From: Salinivenus lutea
Lineage (GTDB): Bacteria > Bacteroidota > Rhodothermia > Rhodothermales > Salinibacteraceae
DNA length: 62,713 bases
Assembly: GCA_002894685.1 (NCBI GenBank)
Contig: NCRC01000021.1
Coordinates: 1 to 62,713, forward strand
Direction of reading: 5' to 3'
Positions 16,066 through 24,409 of the stretch are shown here, piece after piece. Positions within the stretch are counted from its first letter, which is position 1; each line of letters opens with the position of its first letter. The translations under genes and the position numbers were made by a program. Under the pieces are notes generated by a model. It searched no databases. It had not been told where the DNA came from and saw nothing but the letters and a program-made list of their open reading frames with translations.

Positions 16066-17706
16066 TTACTGAATTGTCCCGTCCTGAGCAATCAGTGCCC
16101 AGTCCGCGAGAGCCCACTCTGCGCCCGACCCAAAGGCCCCGCGGAAGCTCACCGGCGTCCAGTTGCTGTTCACGCCCCCGTTCCCGAACGCGTCGGGCGC
16201 GTTGGCACCGGACGTGGCGGGCCCGGCCGGCGTCGGGTCAAAGCTCTGCACCGCGCCGTCCGGACCGCGCGCCCCTTCGGCCCGCGTGATGCTCGCGATC
16301 GGCGACTGGTCCGTGTTCAGCACCTCGTTTCCGTTGGTGCGGAGGTACTCCGCCAGGTTGGTGCGCATGGCCTCGCCCCGGTCCCCGGAGACGGTCCCGT
16401 TATCGTCCGTGGTCAACTGAATGAGATCCTCGAACTCGGTCGCATCGCTGAAGTCCGGACCGATGTTAAACCAGAGGTTGTCCTGGTGCGTGAGGTCGCC
16501 ATTGGCCCACCGGTTCGCCGCGTCCTCGCTTCCATCCAGGTCCTCGATCTGCAGGCCGGCGTTCGTCCGCCCGTCCATAAAGATCGTGTTGTAGTAGGAC
16601 GTCGCGTTGTTGTCCCGCTGCATCAGGAAAGGATTTTCCCCGTCGCCCGATACGGCATCGGTGGACACCCCGGGCCCAATGCCAATGTAGGTGGCGTTCG
16701 AGACCACCGAGGTGGCGAAGGGCGCTCCGGATTCCGGGTCCGTGCCGCCGTCGTGCTCGCCGATGCGCCCGGCGTTATCGGCCCCGTGAACGGCCAGCCA
16801 GAACTGGTTGCTGCCCGTCCAGCCCTCGTCGATGTCGAAGGAATCGTCCGACGCGAAGGCGGAGATCAGGTACTTCGTATTCACCGTGCCGCCGAACCAC
16901 TCGAAGCCGTCGTCGTCGCTGGCGTAGGATTCGACGTACTCGATGGTCGATCCGTTGCCGACGCCCCCGAGCGTGAGGCCCTGGATCTCGTCGCCGCCCT
17001 GGAGCTGGGTGCCCGTGTGACGGATGGAGATGTACCGGAAGGTGCCGACGTTGTGGTTCGGGTCAAAGTCGCCGTTCTCCGCGCCGTAGCGGATGCGGTC
17101 CCCGCCCACCTCGTCGGGAATGCCCTCGATCTGGGTCGTGGGCGGCTGCGAGTTGATGGGCGCGTCGCCGAGGAGGATGACCCCGCCCCAGCGGCCCTTC
17201 ACGTCGCGGCCCAGCCCGCTGCCGTCGTCCCCCTCCGCGGTGAAGAGGATGGGATCGATGGTGCCGTCGTCCCGCTCACCGTCGGCCTGAATGGTGCCCC
17301 CGCGAGTGACAATCAGGGCCGCGGCGTCGCCGCCATTGCCGGGCAGTCCCTGAATCACCGTGCCGGGCTCAATGGTGAGGGTCTGTCCGTCGTTCACGAA
17401 GACGAAGTTGTCGAGCTTGTAGACGAAGTCGTTCGTCCACGTGATGTCGGTCACCTCGTTGCCGTTCGCGTCGACGTAGCCAATCCCGCCTTCGTTCACG
17501 TCGCTCACCGTGATCTCATCGGGGCCGCCGTCGACCGCGGTGGTGTCGTACGCCGCAACGGAAAACTCGGGCGGCGGGTCGTTCCCGTCGTCCATGCCGC
17601 CGTTCGAGTCACATCCGGTGACAAGGAAGAGGGCGAGGGTCAGAACAAGAAGCCCGGCCTGGGCTCCGAATCTTCGAATCGCAGTCATCGTAGTGGAAGA
17701 ATGCAT
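16066..17706 (-). CDS. Surface lipoprotein, probable beta-helix/adhesin type, partner of TonB receptor
   Basis: 546 residues from the ATG at 17706 (another ATG at 17688 is possible). The N-terminus has a charged start, a hydrophobic stretch and lipobox LVTGC, so it is a lipoprotein. The mature protein is very acidic, Gly/Asp/Asn-rich, with short repeating strand-turn units (FVNDGQTLTIEPGTVIQG, IEYVESYASDDDGFEWFGG, SAFASDDSFDIDEGW) resembling a right-handed beta-helix. No enzyme motif is seen. It directly follows the TonB receptor gene on the same strand, the position a SusD-like partner lipoprotein would take, but it shows no SusD helices. I infer a surface ligand-binding role; the ligand is unknown. 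Confidence 0.7.
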   Translation of the reverse strand: MHSSTTMTAIRRFGAQAGLLVLTLALFLVTGCDSNGGMDDGNDPPPEFSVAAYDTTAVDGGPDEITVSDVNEGGIGYVDANGNEVTDITWTNDFVYKLDNFVFVNDGQTLTIEPGTVIQGLPGNGGDAAALIVTRGGTIQADGERDDGTIDPILFTAEGDDGSGLGRDVKGRWGGVILLGDAPINSQPPTTQIEGIPDEVGGDRIRYGAENGDFDPNHNVGTFRYISIRHTGTQLQGGDEIQGLTLGGVGNGSTIEYVESYASDDDGFEWFGGTVNTKYLISAFASDDSFDIDEGWTGSNQFWLAVHGADNAGRIGEHDGGTDPESGAPFATSVVSNATYIGIGPGVSTDAVSGDGENPFLMQRDNNATSYYNTIFMDGRTNAGLQIEDLDGSEDAANRWANGDLTHQDNLWFNIGPDFSDATEFEDLIQLTTDDNGTVSGDRGEAMRTNLAEYLRTNGNEVLNTDQSPIASITRAEGARGPDGAVQSFDPTPAGPATSGANAPDAFGNGGVNSNWTPVSFRGAFGSGAEWALADWALIAQDGTIQ

Positions 17707-17790
17707 AAGTGCGTGTGCCTTTGAGTGAAAAGGGCGCGCTGCCGCGGGCGGTGTCGGATGATGATTCGGTAACACCGTCCCGCAAACCAC

Positions 17791-17827
17791 CGAAGGGGGA
17801 AGCCGTCGTCGCGGCTTTCCCCCTTCG
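17791..17827 (-). terminator. Hairpin between TonB receptor and lipoprotein genes
   Basis: CGAAGGGGGAA-GCC and GGC-TTTCCCCCTTCG form a long stem with one bulge and an 8-base loop. On the minus strand it is followed only by a weak U-poor stretch, so it may be an attenuator or mRNA-stabilising structure that lowers expression of the lipoprotein relative to the receptor, rather than a full stop. Confidence 0.55.
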
Positions 17828-17935
17828 CATTTTCGGTGGATGGGTCGTTGATGTCCGTTGTCACGTTGAGCTCAACGTTTGGGGGTGGGTCTGTAGGGAA
17901 GCTGCCGGAGACAGGGCCGCTGTTCGCAGGGGGAC

Positions 17936-20779
17936 CTAGAGGGAGTAGGAGACGCCGACGGAGACCGTGCGGCCCAGAGGACGGAGGTCGTTGATGAACT
18001 CCGTGCCCCGGAAGGACTGAGAGACGACCTCCTCGCTCCCAAGGACGTTTTTGACAGATACGGTGGCTTCGATCCCGCCGAGGAGCTGCTGGGAGGCGTT
18101 TACGTCGAGTATGCTTCGGCCCTGCTCGTAGAGGTCGACGCCGTTTCGGGTGACCGTGTCGAGCCGGTCGCCGAAGCGGTTGAAGAACACGTTGATGCTC
18201 GTTCCGGTGGAGGGGTTTTCGTAGCCGGCGTTCAGGTTCAGGATGTAGGGGGACTGGCCCTGGAGGGGGCGGGTGTCGCTCGCATCTGCGTCAAACGCCC
18301 GAAGGGCCTGGAGCACATCGTCGGGGCGGGAGACCTGCGACTCCGTAAGCGTCAGGTTGCCGCCCACCTGCACGTGGCGCAGCCAGGAGGCCAGGTCGTC
18401 GAGCTGCTTCTGGACTTCCAACTCCAGCCCGTAGACCTGCGCACGGCTCCGGTTGACGTACGTGATCTCTTGGTTGGCCGCCGCCTCGGGATCGATCGTC
18501 CGCTCGATCGGATCGGCAAAGTCCTTGTAGAACACGCTGGCCGAGAGCAGCTCGCCGGGCCGCACGAACCACTCCCACCGAAGGTCGACGTTGTCGACGC
18601 GTGTCCGGTTGAGGTCCGGATTGCCGCGCTCGATGTAATCGCCGACGAACTGAAAGGACTCGAACGGTGCGAACTCCCGAAACGTGGGGCGCGCGATGGT
18701 GCGGCCGTAGGCGAGCCGCAGGTTCATGTTGTCGCGAAGGGCCCACCGCAGATTGGCCGATGGGAGGAGGTCGGTTTCGGTGAAGGAGCCTTGCTGGCGC
18801 GTCTCGCCACGGGTGGCGATGGACATGTCGGTGTACTCCATCCGCGCCCCGCCAATGAACATCAGCGAGGGGACCCCAGGCACCGGCAGCTCGGCCATCA
18901 GATAGCCGGCGCCAATCGTCTGGTCCCCGTCGTAGTTGTTGCGGGGGTCCGTGAAGTCGCGCACGTAGGTGCCAAACCGGGTGCGGCCCTGCGCATCCTC
19001 TCCGTCGATGCCCGCCTGCTCGTTGACGTATGCGTTCGGGGAGCCGAGGAAGGAGGCCCGGTCGGAGATGTGCTGGAAGGTGCGCTCCCGAAACTGGCGA
19101 TTCTTCGTCTCGAAGCGTCCGCCGGTTTCGAGGGTCACGGCGCCGAGGGGGACCTCCACGGAGGCGTCCCCGGTCCACGTCCGCTCCGTGAGGTTGCGGA
19201 AGTACCGGGCCGGGGGGAGAAAGATGGAGGGGGAAATGGCGTACGACGTGTCGCCCTCGGCCACGGAGAACTGGTTGGAGAAGAAGCGATAGTCCGGCTC
19301 ATCGCGTGTCGCTTCCGAGCCGGACGCCGACCACTCGACGCGGAGGCCTTCGGGGCCCGCCTCCAGGCGATGCGTGCCCTTCAGCTCTGCGGACGCGACC
19401 GATCGGGTCGTGACGCGCGAGACGCGCGTCTGAAACCGGGAGTCCCCGGCCAGGTCGCGCGGCAGGCTTCCGGTCTCGGTCCGGGCCTCCTCCTCGTGGT
19501 CCCGAGTGTAGAGCAGCCGCCCCGTAAGCTCGTGTTGCGGATGCGGCTGGAACGAGAGGCCGAGAAGGCCGCTCGCGAGCATTTCCTCGATGCCCCGCTG
19601 TGTGGTGTACTGCGCGTTGGGGGTCAGGGTCTCAGACTCCAGGCCCGTTTGGTTGTAGCGGGCCGTCGTGCCGTCGTCGTACCCGGAGAAGGACCGCTCG
19701 TACGAGGCCGACGCAATGACGCCGAGGGGACGATCGCCAAGCACCTGGAACTGGTCGCCGTACGCCAGATCGGCGCTTCGGTTGCCCATGATTTCTTGGG
19801 TGCGCGGCGCCATGGGCGTCCGGAAGGCCTCCGTCACCGTCGACAGGGCCGCCACATTCTGCTCGGTGTTCGAGAAGAAGGGCGGTGGGGAGTCCGGGAG
19901 GTCGACGTTCTGCACGGCGCTCGGGACGGACGAAAGCCCGCTGCGGGGCCGAAGCACGGGGCCGCCCATCCCGACCTCGCTGTTAAACGAGGACGACACG
20001 GACAGCGACGCGAATCGCTCGTTCGGGAACGAGGTTGTCGTGATGTCGATGGAGCCCCCCGTGAAGTTGCCCGGCCGATCCGGCGTGAAGGTTTTGGTCG
20101 TGACGACGTTGTCGATGAGGCTGGAGGGAAAGACGTCCAGCGCCACGCTGTTGCCGTCCGGGTCGGTGCTCGGCAGGTCGCTCCCGTTCAGCTGCGTGTT
20201 CACGTAGCGCCCCTGTAGGCCGCGGACGTTCACGTATTTGCCCTCCACCACCGAGGCCCCGGTCACCATGCTCATGGCGTCCGCGGCGGTGCCCGCCCCG
20301 GCCCGCCCAATCATCTCGGCGCTGATGGCGTTGCTCACCCCGGCGGCCTTGGCCCGCTTCAGGAGCAGCCCCGCCTCCGTGTTGCCCGCCGCCTGGGCAG
20401 ACACCACAACCTCGTCCAGCTGTTCGGTCTGCTCGGCCAGCGTCACGTCGACCGTGGTCGTTTGGCCGGCGGCCACCTCCACCCCCGTCACGGTCTTCTG
20501 CTGGAAGCCGACGAACGAAAAGACAAGCGCGTACGTCCCCGACGGCAGCCGCCGAAGGCGGTAGCGGCCGTTCACGTCGGTGGACGTGCCGGTCGACGTT
20601 CCGCGTATCGAGACGTTGGCGCCGGGGAGCGCCTTGCCCTGCGCGTCATCGACCACAATCCCGGCGATGGTGCCGGTGGAGTCGGCGCGGCCCTGTGCAT
20701 GGGCCGGGACGCTCAGCGGGAGGAGCAGGAGAAGGGGCAGCGCAGCCCCGAGAAGGCGACAAAAAATCCCGTGTGCCAT
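17936..20779 (-). CDS. TonB-dependent outer-membrane receptor
   Basis: 947 residues. Start at 20779 gives a clean signal peptide (MAHGIFCRLLG to AHAQG). Domains: carboxypeptidase-regulatory-like domain at about 35-125 (GTIAGIVVDDAQGKALPGANVSIRGT), TonB box region LDEVVVSA, plug at about 150-260 (GTAADAMSMVTGASVVEGKYVNVRGL), then a 22-strand barrel ending in the C-terminal strand SVGVSYSL. It imports a ligand across the outer membrane using TonB-ExbBD energy. The plug pattern with VFPSSLIDNVVTTKTFTPD is that of the TonB-Xanth-Caul/SusC-like large receptors. The downstream lipoprotein is a likely partner. Nothing nearby identifies the ligand. Confidence 0.9.
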   Translation of the reverse strand: MAHGIFCRLLGAALPLLLLLPLSVPAHAQGRADSTGTIAGIVVDDAQGKALPGANVSIRGTSTGTSTDVNGRYRLRRLPSGTYALVFSFVGFQQKTVTGVEVAAGQTTTVDVTLAEQTEQLDEVVVSAQAAGNTEAGLLLKRAKAAGVSNAISAEMIGRAGAGTAADAMSMVTGASVVEGKYVNVRGLQGRYVNTQLNGSDLPSTDPDGNSVALDVFPSSLIDNVVTTKTFTPDRPGNFTGGSIDITTTSFPNERFASLSVSSSFNSEVGMGGPVLRPRSGLSSVPSAVQNVDLPDSPPPFFSNTEQNVAALSTVTEAFRTPMAPRTQEIMGNRSADLAYGDQFQVLGDRPLGVIASASYERSFSGYDDGTTARYNQTGLESETLTPNAQYTTQRGIEEMLASGLLGLSFQPHPQHELTGRLLYTRDHEEEARTETGSLPRDLAGDSRFQTRVSRVTTRSVASAELKGTHRLEAGPEGLRVEWSASGSEATRDEPDYRFFSNQFSVAEGDTSYAISPSIFLPPARYFRNLTERTWTGDASVEVPLGAVTLETGGRFETKNRQFRERTFQHISDRASFLGSPNAYVNEQAGIDGEDAQGRTRFGTYVRDFTDPRNNYDGDQTIGAGYLMAELPVPGVPSLMFIGGARMEYTDMSIATRGETRQQGSFTETDLLPSANLRWALRDNMNLRLAYGRTIARPTFREFAPFESFQFVGDYIERGNPDLNRTRVDNVDLRWEWFVRPGELLSASVFYKDFADPIERTIDPEAAANQEITYVNRSRAQVYGLELEVQKQLDDLASWLRHVQVGGNLTLTESQVSRPDDVLQALRAFDADASDTRPLQGQSPYILNLNAGYENPSTGTSINVFFNRFGDRLDTVTRNGVDLYEQGRSILDVNASQQLLGGIEATVSVKNVLGSEEVVSQSFRGTEFINDLRPLGRTVSVGVSYSL

Positions 20780-21144
20780 AAACAGCCGGTGGGGGTATGC
20801 AGAAGGAAGGCGCGATTGCTCGCCGGACTGGAGAGGATCAACAACTCCCTTCGGGTCCCGCACCCCCATGATACGTGACGGCTGTTATGCCGCCATTACC
20901 GACCCGTTATGCTTGGGTAAAGGTCCGAGAGGCCGCGTCCGCCCGTGGACGCTCCCAGGTCCCTCGGGTCCGCTGTCTGGCGTGCGGGGGACGTCCCAAT
21001 GGGGAGGGGGTTTTCGCCGAATATTTGGGCCAGGAATCTGCATGTCGTCGACCTGCTGGTCAACTTTGACCGCTTGTTGGAAGCAACGCTGCTTGGCAGC
21101 GTACACCGGGCGTCCACTCCCTTTTTCATCATCGGCTGTAGCAC
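20780..21144. other. Divergent promoter region between TonB receptor and MFS genes
   Basis: 365 bases without a gene. On the minus strand, TTTACC and TAATGG spaced by 17 bases (about 20903-20931) could be a sigma-70-like promoter for the receptor. On the plus strand a TTGACC hexamer near 21066 could serve the MFS gene. Both are weak guesses; no riboswitch fold or clear operator was recognised. Confidence 0.35.
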
Positions 21145-22419
21145 GTGCCCGACTCGAAATCGGCAAATTCCTACCTGATCCTGGCGGCGCTTTGGCTGAT
21201 GATGTTCTCGGCCAGCAGCCAGCTGATCATCATGGTGCCGATTCTGCCGGAGATTGGCGAGACGCTGGGCGTAAATGCGTTCTGGCGCGGCATGCTACTG
21301 ACATCGTACGCGCTGTCGCTGGGCGTCTCGGCGCTCCTCACGGGCCCGGCCTCCGACCGCATCGGGCGCCAGAAAATCTTGCTGTACGGCACGGGGCTCA
21401 TGGCCGTCACGCTGGCCCTGCACACCGTGGCGGCCAACTACGTGCTGCTGCTGGGCATGCGTCTGCTGGCGGGCGTGGCCGGGGGGATGCTGAGCGGCGG
21501 CTCGGTGGCGTACGTGGGCGACTACTTTCCCTACGACAAGCGCGGGTGGGCGAACGGCTGGGTAATGAGCGGGACGGCCTTCGGACAGGTGGCCGGCATT
21601 CCGATTGGAAAGGTGCTGGCGACGAGCTTCGGCTACCGGTGGCCCTTCCTCATGTTTGCCGTCACGATGGGCGGGGCGGCCGTTCTGATCTGGCGGTACG
21701 TCCCGCGGGCCAACGCCCACCTCGACGACGAGCCCCTCACGCCCCGCCGGGTCGTTCGGAAGTACCGTCGCGTGATGGCGGGGTCGGCGGTGATGGGGGC
21801 GGTGGGGGCCTACTTTCTCATGTTTGGGGGACTCGGGCTCTTTACGGCGTTTCTGCCCACGTGGCTCGAAACCGACATTGGGATCTCGGGCTACGAGGTG
21901 GCCTTGCTTTTTGCCATCGGCGGAACGGCCAACGTGTTGGCGTCCCCGCTGGCCGGCACCATCTCCGACCGCATGGGACGAAAACCGCTGGTGGTGGGGG
22001 CGTGCCTGGCCCTGAGCCTGTGCATCTTCATCGCCCCGTTTGTCATCACGGGCTTTACCGAGGCGGCCGTGCTGTTTTTTCTGGCCATGGTGACGGTCGG
22101 CGTGCGGATCAGCCCCTTGCAGTCGCTCCTCACGGCCCTCGTGCCGGCCCGGCGGCGCGGCCTGCTGATGGGGCTCGCCATTAGCATTGGGCAGGCCGGC
22201 TTTGGAATTGGCAGCTTCGTGGCCAGCGCGACGTACGCCCCCTACGGGTTTACGAGCAACGCCATTGCGGGCGGGGTGGCCACGGTCGCCATGGCGGCGC
22301 TCGTGCATTGGGGCCTTCCCGAGCCGCACTCGCAGGCCGGCCCGTCGGAGAGCGCGGGGCCGGACTCCCCGGAGGCGCGATCCGGGCCCGCGTCGCCCCG
22401 CGTGGCCGAGGCCCCGTAG
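21145..22419 (+). CDS. Major facilitator superfamily transporter, DHA1-like drug/metabolite exporter
   Basis: 424 residues with twelve predicted membrane helices in two halves. MFS motif A occurs after helix 2 (GPASDRIGRQKILL) and again after helix 8 (GTISDRMGRKPLVV), and the helix-4/5 region has RLLAGVAGGMLSGGSVAYVGDYFP. These are typical of proton-driven exporters and sugar or drug transporters in the inner membrane. The start is a GTG at 21145; the next in-frame ATG would cut into helix 1. The C-terminal 35 residues are a low-complexity polar tail. Nothing nearby names the substrate. Confidence 0.82.
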   Translation: MPDSKSANSYLILAALWLMMFSASSQLIIMVPILPEIGETLGVNAFWRGMLLTSYALSLGVSALLTGPASDRIGRQKILLYGTGLMAVTLALHTVAANYVLLLGMRLLAGVAGGMLSGGSVAYVGDYFPYDKRGWANGWVMSGTAFGQVAGIPIGKVLATSFGYRWPFLMFAVTMGGAAVLIWRYVPRANAHLDDEPLTPRRVVRKYRRVMAGSAVMGAVGAYFLMFGGLGLFTAFLPTWLETDIGISGYEVALLFAIGGTANVLASPLAGTISDRMGRKPLVVGACLALSLCIFIAPFVITGFTEAAVLFFLAMVTVGVRISPLQSLLTALVPARRRGLLMGLAISIGQAGFGIGSFVASATYAPYGFTSNAIAGGVATVAMAALVHWGLPEPHSQAGPSESAGPDSPEARSGPASPRVAEAP

Positions 22420-22437
22420 TGCACAGGCGGGACGGGC

Positions 22438-23439
22438 CTAACTCGCCCACCAGAGGGCGGCAATCAACACCCCGAGCAGCGCGATCCACAGGGCCAGGGC
22501 GGCGCGGATGGAGGTGCGGGCCTTTTCCACGTCGCGCCAGTCCCGGGGCCGCACGCCCTGCGCGAGAAAGGTGCACACGGCCGCCAGGTTGACGGCCGCG
22601 ACGTTGGTGATGGTTAGCAGGCCGGCGGCCCCGGCGGCCCCGGCGTAGCCCGCCCCCAGGAGCAGCCCGACGGCGACGATGGGGGGCAGAAGGGCCACGG
22701 CGACCATGACGCCCACGAGGGCCGTGGCGCCATCGCGCGTGACGGACAGGGCGCCCGCCGCGCCGGCGGCGCTCGCCAGCGCCACGTCGGCGATGCCGAT
22801 GACGGTGCGGGCCGCCAGCTCGCCGGTCTCGGGCGAGACGGGGAGCACCACGCCCATGGCCAGTGCGGCAACGAAGGCGAGTCCCACCCCCGCGATTGTT
22901 GCCTGCACCGAGCGCCCCAGCAGGTCCGCGTCGCCAAGGGTGGTGCCGAGGGCCAGGGCGATGTTGGGGCCGATGAGGGGGGCGATAACCATTGCCCCGA
23001 TGACGACGGCCACCTGATTGCGGAGCATGCCCCCTGCGGCCACGACCGTCGAGAGCAGGACGAGGGCGTAGTAGATCGAATCGACGTCTGTGGCGGTGCG
23101 GGCGTACTCGTAGAGCTCCTCCCGCCCCACGCGTCCACTGCTGGAGGAGGCGGGCTCCTCTTCCTCCTCGTCCGACGACGCCTCGTCGTCTTCGTCCGAT
23201 TCGGGGCGAGGAAGGGTGGCCTCCACCGACTGCAGGGTGACGCGGTAGTCCGTCGCGACGACCTGGTCGACCCAGTCGATGAGGGCCTCCGTCTCGTCCA
23301 CGTCGACCAGCACGCGATCGACCCGCTGGTCGTCGTCGAGGGCGTGCGTCCAGTGGCCCAGCAGGTCGTACGTGTTGTCGGGGAAGGTGAGGGCCTGCCC
23401 GTCGTCGGGCCGGTAAATCTCGACGAGTCGGAGCGCCAT
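22438..23439 (-). CDS. TIGR00341/DUF389 family membrane protein
   Basis: 333 residues. Residues 1-75 are a small alpha/beta cytoplasmic domain, residues about 76-110 an acidic Ser/Glu/Asp linker, and from about 115 onward six or seven membrane helices carrying the family's conserved segments (GAMVIAPLIGPNIALALG and VALLPPIVAVGLLLG). Function of the family is unknown. It starts 30 bases after the ZIP transporter gene on the same strand, so the two are co-transcribed, which hints at a link with metal or ion homeostasis. Confidence 0.82.
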   Translation of the reverse strand: MALRLVEIYRPDDGQALTFPDNTYDLLGHWTHALDDDQRVDRVLVDVDETEALIDWVDQVVATDYRVTLQSVEATLPRPESDEDDEASSDEEEEEPASSSSGRVGREELYEYARTATDVDSIYYALVLLSTVVAAGGMLRNQVAVVIGAMVIAPLIGPNIALALGTTLGDADLLGRSVQATIAGVGLAFVAALAMGVVLPVSPETGELAARTVIGIADVALASAAGAAGALSVTRDGATALVGVMVAVALLPPIVAVGLLLGAGYAGAAGAAGLLTITNVAAVNLAAVCTFLAQGVRPRDWRDVEKARTSIRAALALWIALLGVLIAALWWAS

Positions 23440-23469
23440 TGGGGAAGGGGGGAGAGGAGGAGAACAGGA

Positions 23470-24210
23470 CTATCCCTTGAGAAGGATCTGGAAGATAAGC
23501 ATCGCGACCGCAGCGAGTCCAGCGACGACGGCCACGGGGCGGGCGGGGCTGTCCTCCAGGGCATCCGGAATTAGTTCGACGGCGACCATCCACAGCATGG
23601 CCCCGGCCGCAAAGCCGAGGCCAACGGGGAGGAAGGGGCGAAAGACCTGCACGAACAGGAAGGCCGGCACAGCCATCAGCGGCTGCGGCAGGCTCGACAC
23701 GATGCTCCACCCACCGGCCGCCCACACCGACACGCCGCGTGGCACCAGCACCAGGCTAATGGCGAGGCCTTCGGGGATGTTGTGAATCGCGATGGCGGTG
23801 GTAATGAAAGTGCCCAGGGCGTCTCCGCCGCCGTAGGAGACGCCCACGCCGACCCCTTCACTGAAGGAGTGCGCCGTCATAATGCCCACCACCATCAGGG
23901 CCTGCAGGGCGTCGGCCCCCCGCAGCTTCCCGACCGTGAACTCGGACTGTCCGCCGAGCAGGTGTCGACTGAGGGCAATGCCGGCCACGCCGACGGCGGC
24001 GCCCACGGCCGTCCGTCCGATGCTTTCAAGGCCGCCCTCATACAGCAGCATCAGGCTGGCGGCCGTCATGAGGCCCGCCGCGGCGCCGTTGGCGAGGCCC
24101 AGGTTGCGGCGCGAGATGCTCGAGACGAACAAAAAGGGGAGGGCCCCCAGGCCGGTGGCCAGGGCGGTGATGGTGGCGGCGACAAAGACGGTGAGGAGAG
24201 GAGAAAGCAT
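23470..24210 (-). CDS. ZIP family metal ion transporter
   Basis: 246 residues from the ATG at 24210 (a GTG at 24231 is an alternative). Eight membrane helices. The metal-binding signatures are on helices 4 and 5: AHSFSEGVGVGV, and AIHNIPEGLAISL with the HNIPEG motif. ZIP proteins move zinc, iron or manganese into the cytoplasm. It leads a two-gene operon with the DUF389 gene and has a Bacteroidota-type -7 box upstream. Confidence 0.88.
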   Translation of the reverse strand: MLSPLLTVFVAATITALATGLGALPFLFVSSISRRNLGLANGAAAGLMTAASLMLLYEGGLESIGRTAVGAAVGVAGIALSRHLLGGQSEFTVGKLRGADALQALMVVGIMTAHSFSEGVGVGVSYGGGDALGTFITTAIAIHNIPEGLAISLVLVPRGVSVWAAGGWSIVSSLPQPLMAVPAFLFVQVFRPFLPVGLGFAAGAMLWMVAVELIPDALEDSPARPVAVVAGLAAVAMLIFQILLKG

Positions 24211-24280
24211 AGGCCGGGAGGTAGAAGGCACAACGTCCTCCCTGCTACCTGTACCGGCAAAGGTGTGTTTAACCGGACAC

Positions 24281-24288
24281 CAAATTTA
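24281..24288 (-). promoter_or_regulatory. Bacteroidota-type -7 promoter box of the ZIP operon
   Basis: On the minus strand TAAATTTG fits the Bacteroidota sigma-factor -7 consensus TANNTTTG exactly and lies about 70 bases upstream of the ZIP ATG. No clear -33 TTTG box is visible at the usual 19-21 base spacing, so it rests on one element. Confidence 0.45.
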
Positions 24289-24320
24289 GAACCGGTCTCT
24301 TTCCACGGGACGGAAGAGGC

Positions 24321-24364
24321 AAACAAAAAAACGGGAGCAGAGGCCATCTGGCCCCTGCTCCCGT
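24321..24364 (-). terminator. Intrinsic terminator after the porin gene
   Basis: On the minus strand ACGGGAGCAG-GGGCC pairs with GGCCT-CTGCTCCCGT around the loop AGAT, followed by U6 (plus-strand A run 24325-24331). It ends the porin transcript 46 bases past the stop codon. Confidence 0.9.
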
Positions 24365-24409
24365 GTGGAGTTGTGGTAGGCGGAGGCGTCCCGCCCCGGC
24401 ACGTCCTTG

